6,655 nt of DNA from Bacillota bacterium (GTDB lineage: Bacteria; Bacillota; Clostridia; Lachnospirales; Cellulosilyticaceae), in assembly GCA_023415525.1 (NCBI GenBank), contig JAEZKI010000474.1, forward strand, positions 1 through 6,655. Reading direction: 5' to 3'. The notes beneath the pieces were generated by a model. It ran no database searches and had not been told where the DNA came from. It saw only the letters and a list, made by a program, of their open reading frames with translations. How positions within the stretch are numbered: position 1 is the first letter of the stretch; the number at the start of each line of letters is the position of its first letter. Of the stretch, positions 1-6,318 are shown in pieces. A program made the position numbers and the translations under genes.

Positions 1-1195
1 ACCTGGTCCTTGGTATATCAAAGAAATGCTTCGCTCAGCAGATGCCTGTCCCATTAATCTTGGCTTCTTTGGAAAAGGAAACTGCTCAGCTGAAGAACCA
101 CTTATCGAACAAATTAAAGCAGGTGCAATGGGACTTAAAATTCATGAAGACTGGGGCGCAACTCCTGCCGTTATTGACCACTGCTTAAATGTAGCCGACA
201 AGTATGACTTCCCCGTAGCCATTCATACAGATACCTTAAATGAAGGTGGATGTGTAGAAGATACCATTCATGCCATTGGTGGGCGAACCATTCACACTTA
301 CCATACAGAAGGTGCTGGGGGTGGCCATGCGCCAGATATTATTAAAATTGCTTGTGATGGGAATGTCCTCCCCTCTTCTACTAACCCAACAATGCCTTAC
401 AGCATTAATACCATTGATGAACACTTAGATATGCTCATGGTCTGTCACCACCTGGATAGTAAAATCCCTGAAGATGTGGCTTTTGCGGATTCGCGTATCC
501 GTCCTGAAACCATTGCTGCAGAAGATGTGCTTCAAGATATGGGTGTATTTAGTATGATGAGCTCTGATTCACAAGCTATGGGGCGTGTGGGAGAAGTCAT
601 TGTTCGTACTTGGCAAACAGCTAGCAAAATGAAGCAGGAACGTGGTCCTCTAGAAGAAGACCGTGGTCATGCTAACGATAACTTCCGTGTGAAACGTTAC
701 ATTGCCAAATATACCATTAACCCTGCCATTACTCATGGTATTTCAGAATATGTAGGTTCTATAGAGGTTGGCAAATTTGCGGACTTAGTTCTTTGGACAC
801 CTACTTTCTTTGGCATCAAACCTGATTTAATCATTAAAGGTGGCATGGTTAATGGCTCTAAAATGGGAGATGCTAATGCTTCCATCCCCACTACTGAACC
901 CATGATTTACAAAAAAATGTTTGGTGCCTATGGTAAGGCCAAATATGATACCTGCATCACCTTTACTTCTCAAGCAGCTATAAAAGAAAATATCAAAGAA
1001 AAATATGGTCTTGAAAAAATTGTTCTTCCCGTCAAAGGTTGCCGCAATATTGGTAAAAAGAATATGATTTTTAATGATAAAACGCCTAAAATCACTGTCG
1101 ATCCAGAAACTTATGTGGTTATGGCAGATAAAGAAGTGGTTTCTTCTCAACCTGCTAAGGTTCTTCCTTTAGCCCAGCTTTATAATCTCTTCTAA
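1..1195 (+). CDS. ureC: Urease subunit alpha (UreC), 5'-truncated by window edge
   Basis: Catalytic subunit of cytoplasmic nickel urease, which hydrolyses urea to ammonia and carbamate. The reading frame is already open at base 2 ([10 protein letters not shown]...), so the ATG at 26 is internal. About 171 N-terminal residues, including the HxH metal pair (H134/H136 in Klebsiella numbering), lie outside the window. Visible active-site residues, with recalled Klebsiella numbers: the lysine carbamylated to bridge the two nickels (K217, nt 137-139) in [10 protein letters not shown]219 (143-145), H246 (224-226, HTDTLNE), H272 (302-304, [12 protein letters not shown]), flap C319 and catalytic H320 (443-448, MVCHHLD), and D360 (566-568, [13 protein letters not shown]). 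Spacing between them matches Klebsiella without gaps up to D360; one extra residue follows near GHANDNF. The C-terminus is intact and ends in the usual aromatic-rich LAQLYNLF. All expected residues in view are present, so the enzyme should be active. ureI follows after 18 nt. Confidence 0.98.
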   Translation, partial: PGPWYIKEMLRSADACPINLGFFGKGNCSAEEPLIEQIKAGAMGLKIHEDWGATPAVIDHCLNVADKYDFPVAIHTDTLNEGGCVEDTIHAIGGRTIHTYHTEGAGGGHAPDIIKIACDGNVLPSSTNPTMPYSINTIDEHLDMLMVCHHLDSKIPEDVAFADSRIRPETIAAEDVLQDMGVFSMMSSDSQAMGRVGEVIVRTWQTASKMKQERGPLEEDRGHANDNFRVKRYIAKYTINPAITHGISEYVGSIEVGKFADLVLWTPTFFGIKPDLIIKGGMVNGSKMGDANASIPTTEPMIYKKMFGAYGKAKYDTCITFTSQAAIKENIKEKYGLEKIVLPVKGCRNIGKKNMIFNDKTPKITVDPETYVVMADKEVVSSQPAKVLPLAQLYNLF

Positions 1196-1213
1196 GGATA
1201 AGGAGTCTCTTTT

Positions 1214-1720
1214 ATGCTAGGTGTTAGCTTATTATTCGTAGGCATTGTCCTAATCAGCAATGGTGCCTGTAACCTGACCCGTGTTGATAGAAAAGCCACT
1301 TCCATCATTAATTTATTTGTAGGACTTCTGTCTCTCTATATTAACTTCGTCCATCTGGCACAAGGTCATTATTATGCAGCTGGCACCGGGTTACTCTTTG
1401 GTTTTACCTATCTTTTCATTGATATTGACCTCCTTTTTAATCTGGACCAAAGGCCCTTTGCTTGGTTTTCTACTTTCGTGGCCATTAATGCTATTGTTTT
1501 TGGCACCCTTGAAGGTTTTGTAGGCAGTCAATATCTTGGGATTACACCCGACATTCGCTGGGCAGGCATCTGGTATTTATGGGCTATTTTATGGGCAACT
1601 GCCTTTGTGGAGGATATCCTTGGTAAAAAGCTTGGTCGATTCACCCCTATCCTTCAAATCTTTGAAGGTATAGTAACAGCTTGGATTCCGGGTGTTCTTA
1701 TGTTGATTGGGAAATGGTAA
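1214..1720 (+). CDS. ureI: UreI/AmiS-family urea channel
   Basis: Inner-membrane channel of the AmiS/UreI family that lets urea (or short amides in AmiS members) into the cytoplasm. The 168 residues form about six hydrophobic helices, near residues 3-20, 30-48, 54-73, 83-100, 116-136 and 145-165. Family signatures visible are LLFVGIVLISNG (6-17), GLLFGFTYLF (59-68), FVAIN (88-92) and the C-terminal EGIVTAWIP (151-159). The gene starts at ATG 1214, with AGGAG at 1201-1205 eight bases upstream. Beside ureC, a urea rather than an amide substrate is the natural reading. The loop between helices 2 and 3 is very short compared with the ~195-residue H. pylori UreI, and the position matching its gating His123 appears to be Ser105 (recalled alignment). 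Acid gating is therefore doubtful. The only histidines are H47 and H52. Confidence 0.95.
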   Translation: MLGVSLLFVGIVLISNGACNLTRVDRKATSIINLFVGLLSLYINFVHLAQGHYYAAGTGLLFGFTYLFIDIDLLFNLDQRPFAWFSTFVAINAIVFGTLEGFVGSQYLGITPDIRWAGIWYLWAILWATAFVEDILGKKLGRFTPILQIFEGIVTAWIPGVLMLIGKW

Positions 1721-1723
1721 ATT

Positions 1724-1764
1724 TAAAAATGGAAATTCAATCTCCTGATGAATTTCCATTTTTA
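1724..1764 (+). terminator. Hairpin between ureI and ureE (possible attenuator or processing site)
   Basis: Perfect inverted repeat in the 67-nt gap. The left arm 1724-1739 pairs with 1749-1764, giving 16 bp with a 9-nt loop (1740-1748); the core is AAAAATGGAAATTC pairing with GAATTTCCATTTTT. The right arm ends in five Ts, which resembles an intrinsic terminator, but the stem is AT-rich and the T run lies inside the stem rather than after it. It sits inside an otherwise continuous operon, so partial read-through or an mRNA processing/stability role is more likely than full termination. The stem lies upstream of the ureE ribosome binding site and does not cover it. Confidence 0.5.
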
Positions 1765-1787
1765 TTGATAAGAAAGGACTGATTGAA

Positions 1788-2270
1788 ATGCTATGCAACA
1801 AAATACTTGGAAATCTTCGGGATGGACAGTATCCCCATCATGCTATAGAGTATGTTGACATTGAATGGCATGATGCTTTTCAAAGAATTCACAAGAAGGT
1901 TACCAAAGAGGGAACACACATAGGTATTCACCTTGGTCATGATGTTTTAGTTCATGGTTTACAAGAAGGAGATATTCTCTATGTGGATTCTAGTCAAGTC
2001 ATCGCTGTACACATTCTCCCTTGTGAAGTCATCGTGGCTACTGTTGATCCTCACCATTCTGAAATGATTGCCAAATTGTGTTATGAAATAGGGAATCGCC
2101 ATGGGACTTTGTTTTGGGGTGATAATGCCTCTACTTTTATCACACCTTATCATGAGCCTACTTTAGCCATGCTAAAAAAACTCCATGGGGTGACTCCTTC
2201 TATAGAGACCCTTTCTCTTGACTTTAGCAAAGCTATTTCTTCTTCTATTAATGCCCATACTCACGGTTAG
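1788..2270 (+). CDS. ureE: Urease accessory protein UreE (nickel metallochaperone)
   Basis: Cytoplasmic dimeric nickel carrier that hands Ni2+ to the UreG/UreF/UreD complex for urease maturation. The 160 residues fit the family. The N-terminal domain (about 1-75) starts with KILGNLRD and has YVDIEW (22-27) and GDILY (61-65). The C-terminal metal-binding domain carries CYEIGNRH (98-105); H105 should be the conserved dimer-interface nickel ligand (H96 in Klebsiella, H102 in H. pylori). These motifs closely recall the Helicobacter protein. There is no long His-rich tail, only a terminal HTHG (H157, H159), yet 16 of 160 residues are histidine, spread through both domains. Start ATG 1788 is preceded by AGAAAGGA (1771-1778). 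Another ATG at 1793 is in a different frame. ureF follows after 9 nt. Confidence 0.95.
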   Translation: MLCNKILGNLRDGQYPHHAIEYVDIEWHDAFQRIHKKVTKEGTHIGIHLGHDVLVHGLQEGDILYVDSSQVIAVHILPCEVIVATVDPHHSEMIAKLCYEIGNRHGTLFWGDNASTFITPYHEPTLAMLKKLHGVTPSIETLSLDFSKAISSSINAHTHG

Positions 2271-2279
2271 GAAAATAAG

Positions 2280-2972
2280 ATGAATCTCAAAAATAACTTT
2301 TACCTCTTACAAATCAATGATGCCCTTTTTCCTATGGGTGGCTATTCCCATTCCTATGGTTTAGAAACCTATATTCAAAAAGGATTGCTACAAAATGCAG
2401 AGGATGCTGCCCTTTATTTGCACCATAAGCTCAAGTACTCCCTCTTCTATTCGGATTTATTAGGGGCCCGTCTTTCTTATGAATACGCCCAAAAAGAGGA
2501 CCTTGAGGCATTACTTCAATTCAATCATTTGACCCATGTCCTAAAAACGCCTTCTGAAATACGTGATGCCAGTATCAAATTAGGTTCTCGCTTTCTTAAG
2601 ACCATTCACTCTCTACCACTCACTTATGAATCTGAGATTTTTAATGCTTTTACTCAAAAGACACAAGAAAAGCCTGTTCATCACAACGTGCTATATGGTA
2701 TTTTCTGTGCTTCTCTTGCTATTAATAAGGCAGATACCCTACGTCATTATCTTTATAGTCAAACCTCTGCCATAGTTACCACTTGTGTAAAAAGTATTCC
2801 ACTTAGCCAGACAGATGGGCAGAAAATCCTCTCTTCTAGTTTTCCTCTACTCTTTACTTTACTCGAGGAGGTTATGACACTTAGTGAAGACTGGTATGGC
2901 TGTAGTACACCTGGCTTTGATATACGCTCTATGCAGCATGAGGCGCTGTATTCAAGAGTCTATATGTCCTAA
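2280..2972 (+). CDS. ureF: Urease accessory protein UreF
   Basis: Helical cytoplasmic accessory protein that binds UreD/UreH and recruits the UreG dimer, forming the complex that activates apo-urease. Its 230 residues are a normal family length. Diagnostic motifs are the N-terminal [17 protein letters not shown] (16-32) and the C-terminal [21 protein letters not shown] (210-230); the latter is the conserved tail that contacts its partners. The ureE stop codon (2268-2270) is part of the ribosome binding site AGGAA (2269-2273), which ties ureF translation to ureE. No signal peptide or membrane segment is seen. Intact, with nothing unusual. Confidence 0.97.
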   Translation: MNLKNNFYLLQINDALFPMGGYSHSYGLETYIQKGLLQNAEDAALYLHHKLKYSLFYSDLLGARLSYEYAQKEDLEALLQFNHLTHVLKTPSEIRDASIKLGSRFLKTIHSLPLTYESEIFNAFTQKTQEKPVHHNVLYGIFCASLAINKADTLRHYLYSQTSAIVTTCVKSIPLSQTDGQKILSSSFPLLFTLLEEVMTLSEDWYGCSTPGFDIRSMQHEALYSRVYMS

Positions 2973-2993
2973 TACACAATTTCCTAATAAAAG

Positions 2994-3002
2994 AAAGGGT
3001 GA
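2994..3002 (+). promoter_or_regulatory. Ribosome binding site of ureG, deciding its start
   Basis: AAAGGGTGA contains GGTGA (2998-3002), complementary to the 16S rRNA tail, and lies 5 nt before ATG 3008. An upstream in-frame GTG at 2999 falls inside this site and has no Shine-Dalgarno of its own, so it is rejected as the start. Confidence 0.65.
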
Positions 3003-3007
3003 AGGTA

Positions 3008-3616
3008 ATGTCTTATATTAAAATTGGAGTAGCTGGTCCTGTGGGTTCAGGCAAAACAGCACTTATTGAAAAACTAACCCGTAAATTAGCACCTACTTAC
3101 AGTATTGGCGTCATCACCAACGATATTTATACCAAAGAAGATGCTGAGTTTTTATGTAAAAATAGTGTGCTCCCCATGGAAAGAATTATCGGCGTGGAAA
3201 CGGGGGGCTGTCCTCATACCGCCATTCGTGAAGATGCTTCCATGAATCTAGAGGCTGTAGATGAAATGCTCCGGCGTTTCCCAGATATTCAGATCCTCTT
3301 TATTGAAAGTGGGGGGGATAATCTATCGGCTACCTTTAGCCCTGAGCTGGTGGATGCTACCATCTTTGTCATTGATGTGGCTGAAGGAGATAAAATCCCA
3401 CGGAAAGGTGGCCCTGGTATTACCCGTTCTCATTTACTGGTTATTAATAAAATTGATTTGGCCCCTTATGTTGGAGCTGATCTTAAAGTCATGGAAAGGG
3501 ATTCTCTAAAAATGCGGGGGAATAAACCTTTTATTTTTACCAATATTCGTGAAGATGAAGGGGTGGATGCTGTGATTCATTGGATTAAGGAAAATGTCCT
3601 ATTAGAGGGGTGCTAA
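3008..3616 (+). CDS. ureG: Urease accessory GTPase UreG
   Basis: SIMIBI-class GTPase that carries nickel and uses GTP hydrolysis to release it into urease within the UreG2F2D2 complex; cytoplasmic. The ATG at 3008 gives 202 residues ([11 protein letters not shown]...), matching the family; the in-frame GTG at 2999 would add three residues and destroy the ribosome binding site. Visible motifs are the P-loop GPVGSGKT (10-17), [11 protein letters not shown] (37-47), the nickel-binding Cys-Pro-His at 68-70 within [26 protein letters not shown] (100-110) and the guanine-specificity motif NKID (147-150). All functional residues are present. The TAA stop directly abuts the ureD ATG, indicating translational coupling. 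An 82-residue open frame inside it on the same strand (3261-3509) is a shadow. Confidence 0.98.
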   Translation: MSYIKIGVAGPVGSGKTALIEKLTRKLAPTYSIGVITNDIYTKEDAEFLCKNSVLPMERIIGVETGGCPHTAIREDASMNLEAVDEMLRRFPDIQILFIESGGDNLSATFSPELVDATIFVIDVAEGDKIPRKGGPGITRSHLLVINKIDLAPYVGADLKVMERDSLKMRGNKPFIFTNIREDEGVDAVIHWIKENVLLEGC

Positions 3617-4399
3617 ATGGACAATCACTTTGGAAAACCCTCAAAACTTATGATTAAAGCAGGTATCAAAGAGCAGCAAACGGTTTTGGAGGATGTCTTT
3701 TTTACAGCTCCTTTTAAGATTATGCGACCCTTTTATGAAAATCAGGATTTTATGACTCTTATGTGCCTCACTGCATCTGCTGGTATAATGGCAGGCGATG
3801 ACCAGGACCTTACGTTTTTTGTCAACGAAGGAGCCAAACTGGAATTCATCTCTCAATCCTACGAAAAAATCCATAAAATGAATGAGGGCTTTGCTAGGCG
3901 AACAGCAGAGATTTATGTAGCCAAAAATGCTTATCTTTACTACAACCCCCTTCCTACTCTCCCCTTTAAAGATTCTGCCTTTACTAGTAAGCTAAAAGTC
4001 CATCTGGAAGATACAACTTCTAAGTTTATCTTAAAAGAAGTCCTTTCAGCTGGAAGATGTGCCTGTGGCGAGTTATTCCAATATCGATATTATCATAACC
4101 ATATCCAAGTGGAAGTAGGTAGTGAACTTATCTATGTAGATAATATCAAGCTCCAACCTGAGTCTATGTCCCTTGAGGGGATCGGTCTATATGAAGGGTA
4201 CACCCATATGGGTACCTTGCTTTTATGTCATATTCCCAAAGAACCTATTTGGTTTCAAGAAGTCCGTGCTTTACTAGATACCACACCTGATATTGAGGGG
4301 GGTATCACACAGCTCAGTGCTACAAGTAGTATCATTCGTCTCCTTGGCTACCAAGCTGATAAAATGGAGAACATATTGAACAAGCTCCTACTAATATAA
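3617..4399 (+). CDS. ureD: Urease accessory protein UreD (UreH)
   Basis: Scaffold accessory protein that binds urease directly and, with UreF and UreG, forms the nickel-insertion complex; structures of the Helicobacter homologue suggest an internal tunnel for nickel. The 260 residues are near the usual ~265-270. Recognisable blocks are VFFTAPFKIMRPFY (27-40), the conserved SAGIMAGDDQDL (54-65), SQSYEKIHKMNEGFARR (78-94) and SAGRCACGELF. These resemble H. pylori UreH more than the Klebsiella type, by recall only. ATG 3617 begins on the base after the ureG stop, and AGAGGGG (3604-3610) inside the ureG end is its ribosome binding site. It ends the ure accessory block; the nickel transporter genes start 32 nt later. 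Confidence 0.95.
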   Translation: MDNHFGKPSKLMIKAGIKEQQTVLEDVFFTAPFKIMRPFYENQDFMTLMCLTASAGIMAGDDQDLTFFVNEGAKLEFISQSYEKIHKMNEGFARRTAEIYVAKNAYLYYNPLPTLPFKDSAFTSKLKVHLEDTTSKFILKEVLSAGRCACGELFQYRYYHNHIQVEVGSELIYVDNIKLQPESMSLEGIGLYEGYTHMGTLLLCHIPKEPIWFQEVRALLDTTPDIEGGITQLSATSSIIRLLGYQADKMENILNKLLLI

Positions 4400-4417
4400 T
4401 TTATAAAATCGATTATT

Positions 4418-4423
4418 AGGAGG
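4418..4423 (+). promoter_or_regulatory. Strong ribosome binding site of nikMN, deciding its start
   Basis: A perfect AGGAGG lies 8 nt before ATG 4432. A TTG at 4426, in the same frame, is only 2 nt from this site and would put Met-Asp in front of the conserved N-terminus, so ATG 4432 is chosen. Confidence 0.8.
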
Positions 4424-4431
4424 TATTGGAT

Positions 4432-5475
4432 ATGCACATGGCAGATGCACTCGTTACACCTGTTGTCTCAGGTGCAATGTATGTGGCTTCAGGAGTAGTT
4501 ATCACTTATGTGATTAAAAAAATGAAGCCACAAGAAGATTTAAAAACTGTTTCTTTAATGGGCATTATGGGAGCCTTTGTCTTTTCTGCCCAAATGATCA
4601 ACTTCACCTTACCTGGTACAGGTTCATCTGGTCATTTTTGTGGGGCCATGCTTTTATCTGCGATTTTAGGACCCTATGCAGCTTTTCTAACAATGGCAGG
4701 GATCTTACTTCTGCAATGCCTACTCTTTGCTGATGGTGGGTTACTTGCACTAGGCTGCAATATATGGAATATGGCTTTTTATGGTTGCTTTATCGGTGGC
4801 TTTGTGATTTGGAATACTTTTATGAAGCGCAAAATAACTCCTGCTAAAATCGTAGGCGCTTCTCTATTAGGTAGTATGGTGGCTCTTCAATTAGGTGCTT
4901 TATCTGTTGTCCTTGAGACTTCCATTTCTGGTATTACAGAGCTGCCTTTCAAGCTTTTTCTCCTAACAATGCAACCTATTCACCTTCTCATAGGGCTTGT
5001 AGAAGGTCTCATTACTTCCACGGTTCTTTGCTTTATCTATCATACGCGACCTGATATTTTATGGCAGGCCAGTTATTCTCAAGACTTAGACCCCAAGAAC
5101 CCTGCCTCTGTTTCCTTCAAAGCTATCCTTTGTATTTTAGGTACAACGGCACTTGTTATAGGTGGCTTACTCTCGCTTTTTGCTTCCTCTTATCCTGATG
5201 GCTTAGAATGGTCTATTGCTAAAATGCCAAAGGGCAATGAACTGACCGCTTCTGGTGTCCTCTATGAGTATACCCACTCCATTCAAGACCAAATAGCTCT
5301 CCTCCCTGACTATGCCTTTCCTAATTCCCATTCTATTCTTGGCACTTCCTTATCAGGTATAGTTGGCTGTGTTTTAATCATTGGTCTTTCTCTTATAGCC
5401 TGCTTGATCTTACGCCTTGCCCGTAAAAGGAAAAACATAAAGCCTGCGCCAAAGAGTGGCTATCACCATGAATAA
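4432..5475 (+). CDS. nikMN: Nickel ECF transporter S component, NikM-NikN fusion
   Basis: Substrate-capturing membrane subunit of an energy-coupling-factor Ni2+ importer (CbiM/NikM family); it feeds nickel to the adjacent urease. The chosen start gives 347 residues beginning MHMADALVTP. In NikM structures the N-terminal amine, His2 and a later histidine in GTGSSGH (here H68) bind Ni2+ in a square plane, so a free Met-His N-terminus matters. Residues 1 to ~210 form the multi-helix NikM part, with conserved LALGCNIWNM (105-114). Residues ~228-347 form the NikN-like part: a helix (229-250), the extracytoplasmic loop opening with PDGLEW (255-260), and a last helix near 308-332 followed by a basic tail (RLARKRKN). 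In some organisms M and N are separate genes; here they are fused. The 3' end overlaps nikQ by 8 nt. Cobalt is a possible alternative substrate, but urease context and the MHMADAL start favour nickel. Confidence 0.93.
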   Translation: MHMADALVTPVVSGAMYVASGVVITYVIKKMKPQEDLKTVSLMGIMGAFVFSAQMINFTLPGTGSSGHFCGAMLLSAILGPYAAFLTMAGILLLQCLLFADGGLLALGCNIWNMAFYGCFIGGFVIWNTFMKRKITPAKIVGASLLGSMVALQLGALSVVLETSISGITELPFKLFLLTMQPIHLLIGLVEGLITSTVLCFIYHTRPDILWQASYSQDLDPKNPASVSFKAILCILGTTALVIGGLLSLFASSYPDGLEWSIAKMPKGNELTASGVLYEYTHSIQDQIALLPDYAFPNSHSILGTSLSGIVGCVLIIGLSLIACLILRLARKRKNIKPAPKSGYHHE

Positions 5476-6244
5476 GATTGAACAGACCCTTCAATCACTT
5501 TATGCCTTAGAGGAACGCTCTAAACAAAATTTATGGATTAATCAGCTTCATCCTTTAAGTAAGCTCCTTACTTGTCTATCTTATGTTTGTATTGTGGTTT
5601 CTTTTCCTAAATATGCTCTCTTTCCCTTACTGGCTATGGGCTGCTACCCACTTATTCTCATGACCTTATCTCACCTTTCTTTTAAGTCGTGTATACAGCA
5701 ACTGCGTATTCTTTTTCTTTTAGTCTGCCTAGTAGGTGTTTTCAACCCCCTATTTGACCGTCTTATTTTATTTAGAGTCGGTCCTTTCTTTATGACAACA
5801 GGTATGCTCTCCATGCTGACCTTACTATTAAAAGGCATTTTTTCTATTCTTGCATCCTATTTATTGATTGCTACTACTAGCATCGAAGAAATCTGTTTTG
5901 CTCTCAAATTACTACATATACCTAATTGCTTTACTTGTATCTTACTATTAAGCTATCGCCATTTCATAATGTTTCTTTCCGAGCTGAGTCAAATGCTAGA
6001 AGCTTATCACTTGCGAGCCCTTCATCAAAAAGGCATCCATTTAAAAGCATGGGGGTCTTTTGCTGGCCACTTTCTCCTTCGTAGTCTGGATAGAGCCAAT
6101 GAAATTTATGAAAGTATGATTCTTCGCGGCTTTCAGGGCAGTCTTACGCTATCACCCCTTTATCCACCCTCACCCCTTAATATTCTCTATCCCTTTATTT
6201 GGCTCACTCTTTTTTTAATCTGTCGATTGATTTTATGCAAATAG
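5468..6244 (+). CDS. nikQ: ECF transporter transmembrane T component (NikQ/CbiQ family)
   Basis: Membrane coupling subunit that links the NikMN substrate binder to the NikO ATPase. The 258 residues contain several hydrophobic stretches (about 33-65, 80-95, 107-137 and 155-170, plus a final one at 236-256). The C-terminal cytoplasmic coupling region has the typical LLSYRHFIMFLSEL (160-173) and two Arg-containing ATPase-contact motifs: HLRAL (181-185), where the usual Ala-Arg-Gly reads Leu-Arg-Ala, and the standard MILRGFQG (217-224). ATG 5468 overlaps the nikMN stop (5473-5475) and has GAGTGG (5454-5459) 8 nt upstream. An in-frame GTG at 5456 would add four residues but lacks a ribosome binding site. 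The stop codon lies in a hairpin arm. Confidence 0.92.
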   Translation: MNKIEQTLQSLYALEERSKQNLWINQLHPLSKLLTCLSYVCIVVSFPKYALFPLLAMGCYPLILMTLSHLSFKSCIQQLRILFLLVCLVGVFNPLFDRLILFRVGPFFMTTGMLSMLTLLLKGIFSILASYLLIATTSIEEICFALKLLHIPNCFTCILLLSYRHFIMFLSELSQMLEAYHLRALHQKGIHLKAWGSFAGHFLLRSLDRANEIYESMILRGFQGSLTLSPLYPPSPLNILYPFIWLTLFLICRLILCK

Positions 6245-6275
6245 CGTAAGCTCATCTCATAAAGCTTACGCTATT
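6240..6275 (+). terminator. Hairpin overlapping the nikQ stop (weak terminator or processing element)
   Basis: Inverted repeat with left arm 6240-6252 and right arm 6263-6275, 13 bp with a 10-nt loop; the core is AATAGCGTAAGC pairing with GCTTACGCTATT. The nikQ TAG (6242-6244) is inside the left arm. A short T run (TTTT, 6283-6286) comes 7 nt after the stem, too far for a classical strong terminator. Since nikO follows 74 nt after nikQ and is needed for the same transporter, partial termination or mRNA end protection is the likelier role. Confidence 0.45.
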
Positions 6276-6318
6276 CGCTTGATTTTATATTATGAATCTT
6301 ATGTAATAGGTGATTACT

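Noticed and set aside
827..1150. Minus-strand open frame of 107 codons opposite ureC
   Set aside because: It lies wholly inside the conserved ureC coding sequence, has no recognisable protein features, and is an antisense shadow. The same holds for the other minus-strand frames at 236-424, 1589-1801, 1959-2153 and 3641-3874.
3261..3509. Plus-strand open frame of 82 codons inside ureG
   Set aside because: It is an out-of-frame shadow of the highly conserved GTPase, without a ribosome binding site of its own.
4376..4407. Possible promoter for the nik genes: TATAAT at 4395-4400 and TATAAA at 4402-4407, with TTGAAC at 4376-4381
   Set aside because: The -35-like TTGAAC is only 13 nt from TATAAT and 20 nt from TATAAA, both outside normal spacing. 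TATAAT alone is expected by chance in such AT-rich DNA.
4400..4431. Nickel-responsive operator (NikR-type) or NiCo riboswitch before the nik genes
   Set aside because: The 32-nt gap is too short for a riboswitch, and no dyad resembling a NikR operator is visible. Regulation is probably at the promoter upstream of the window.
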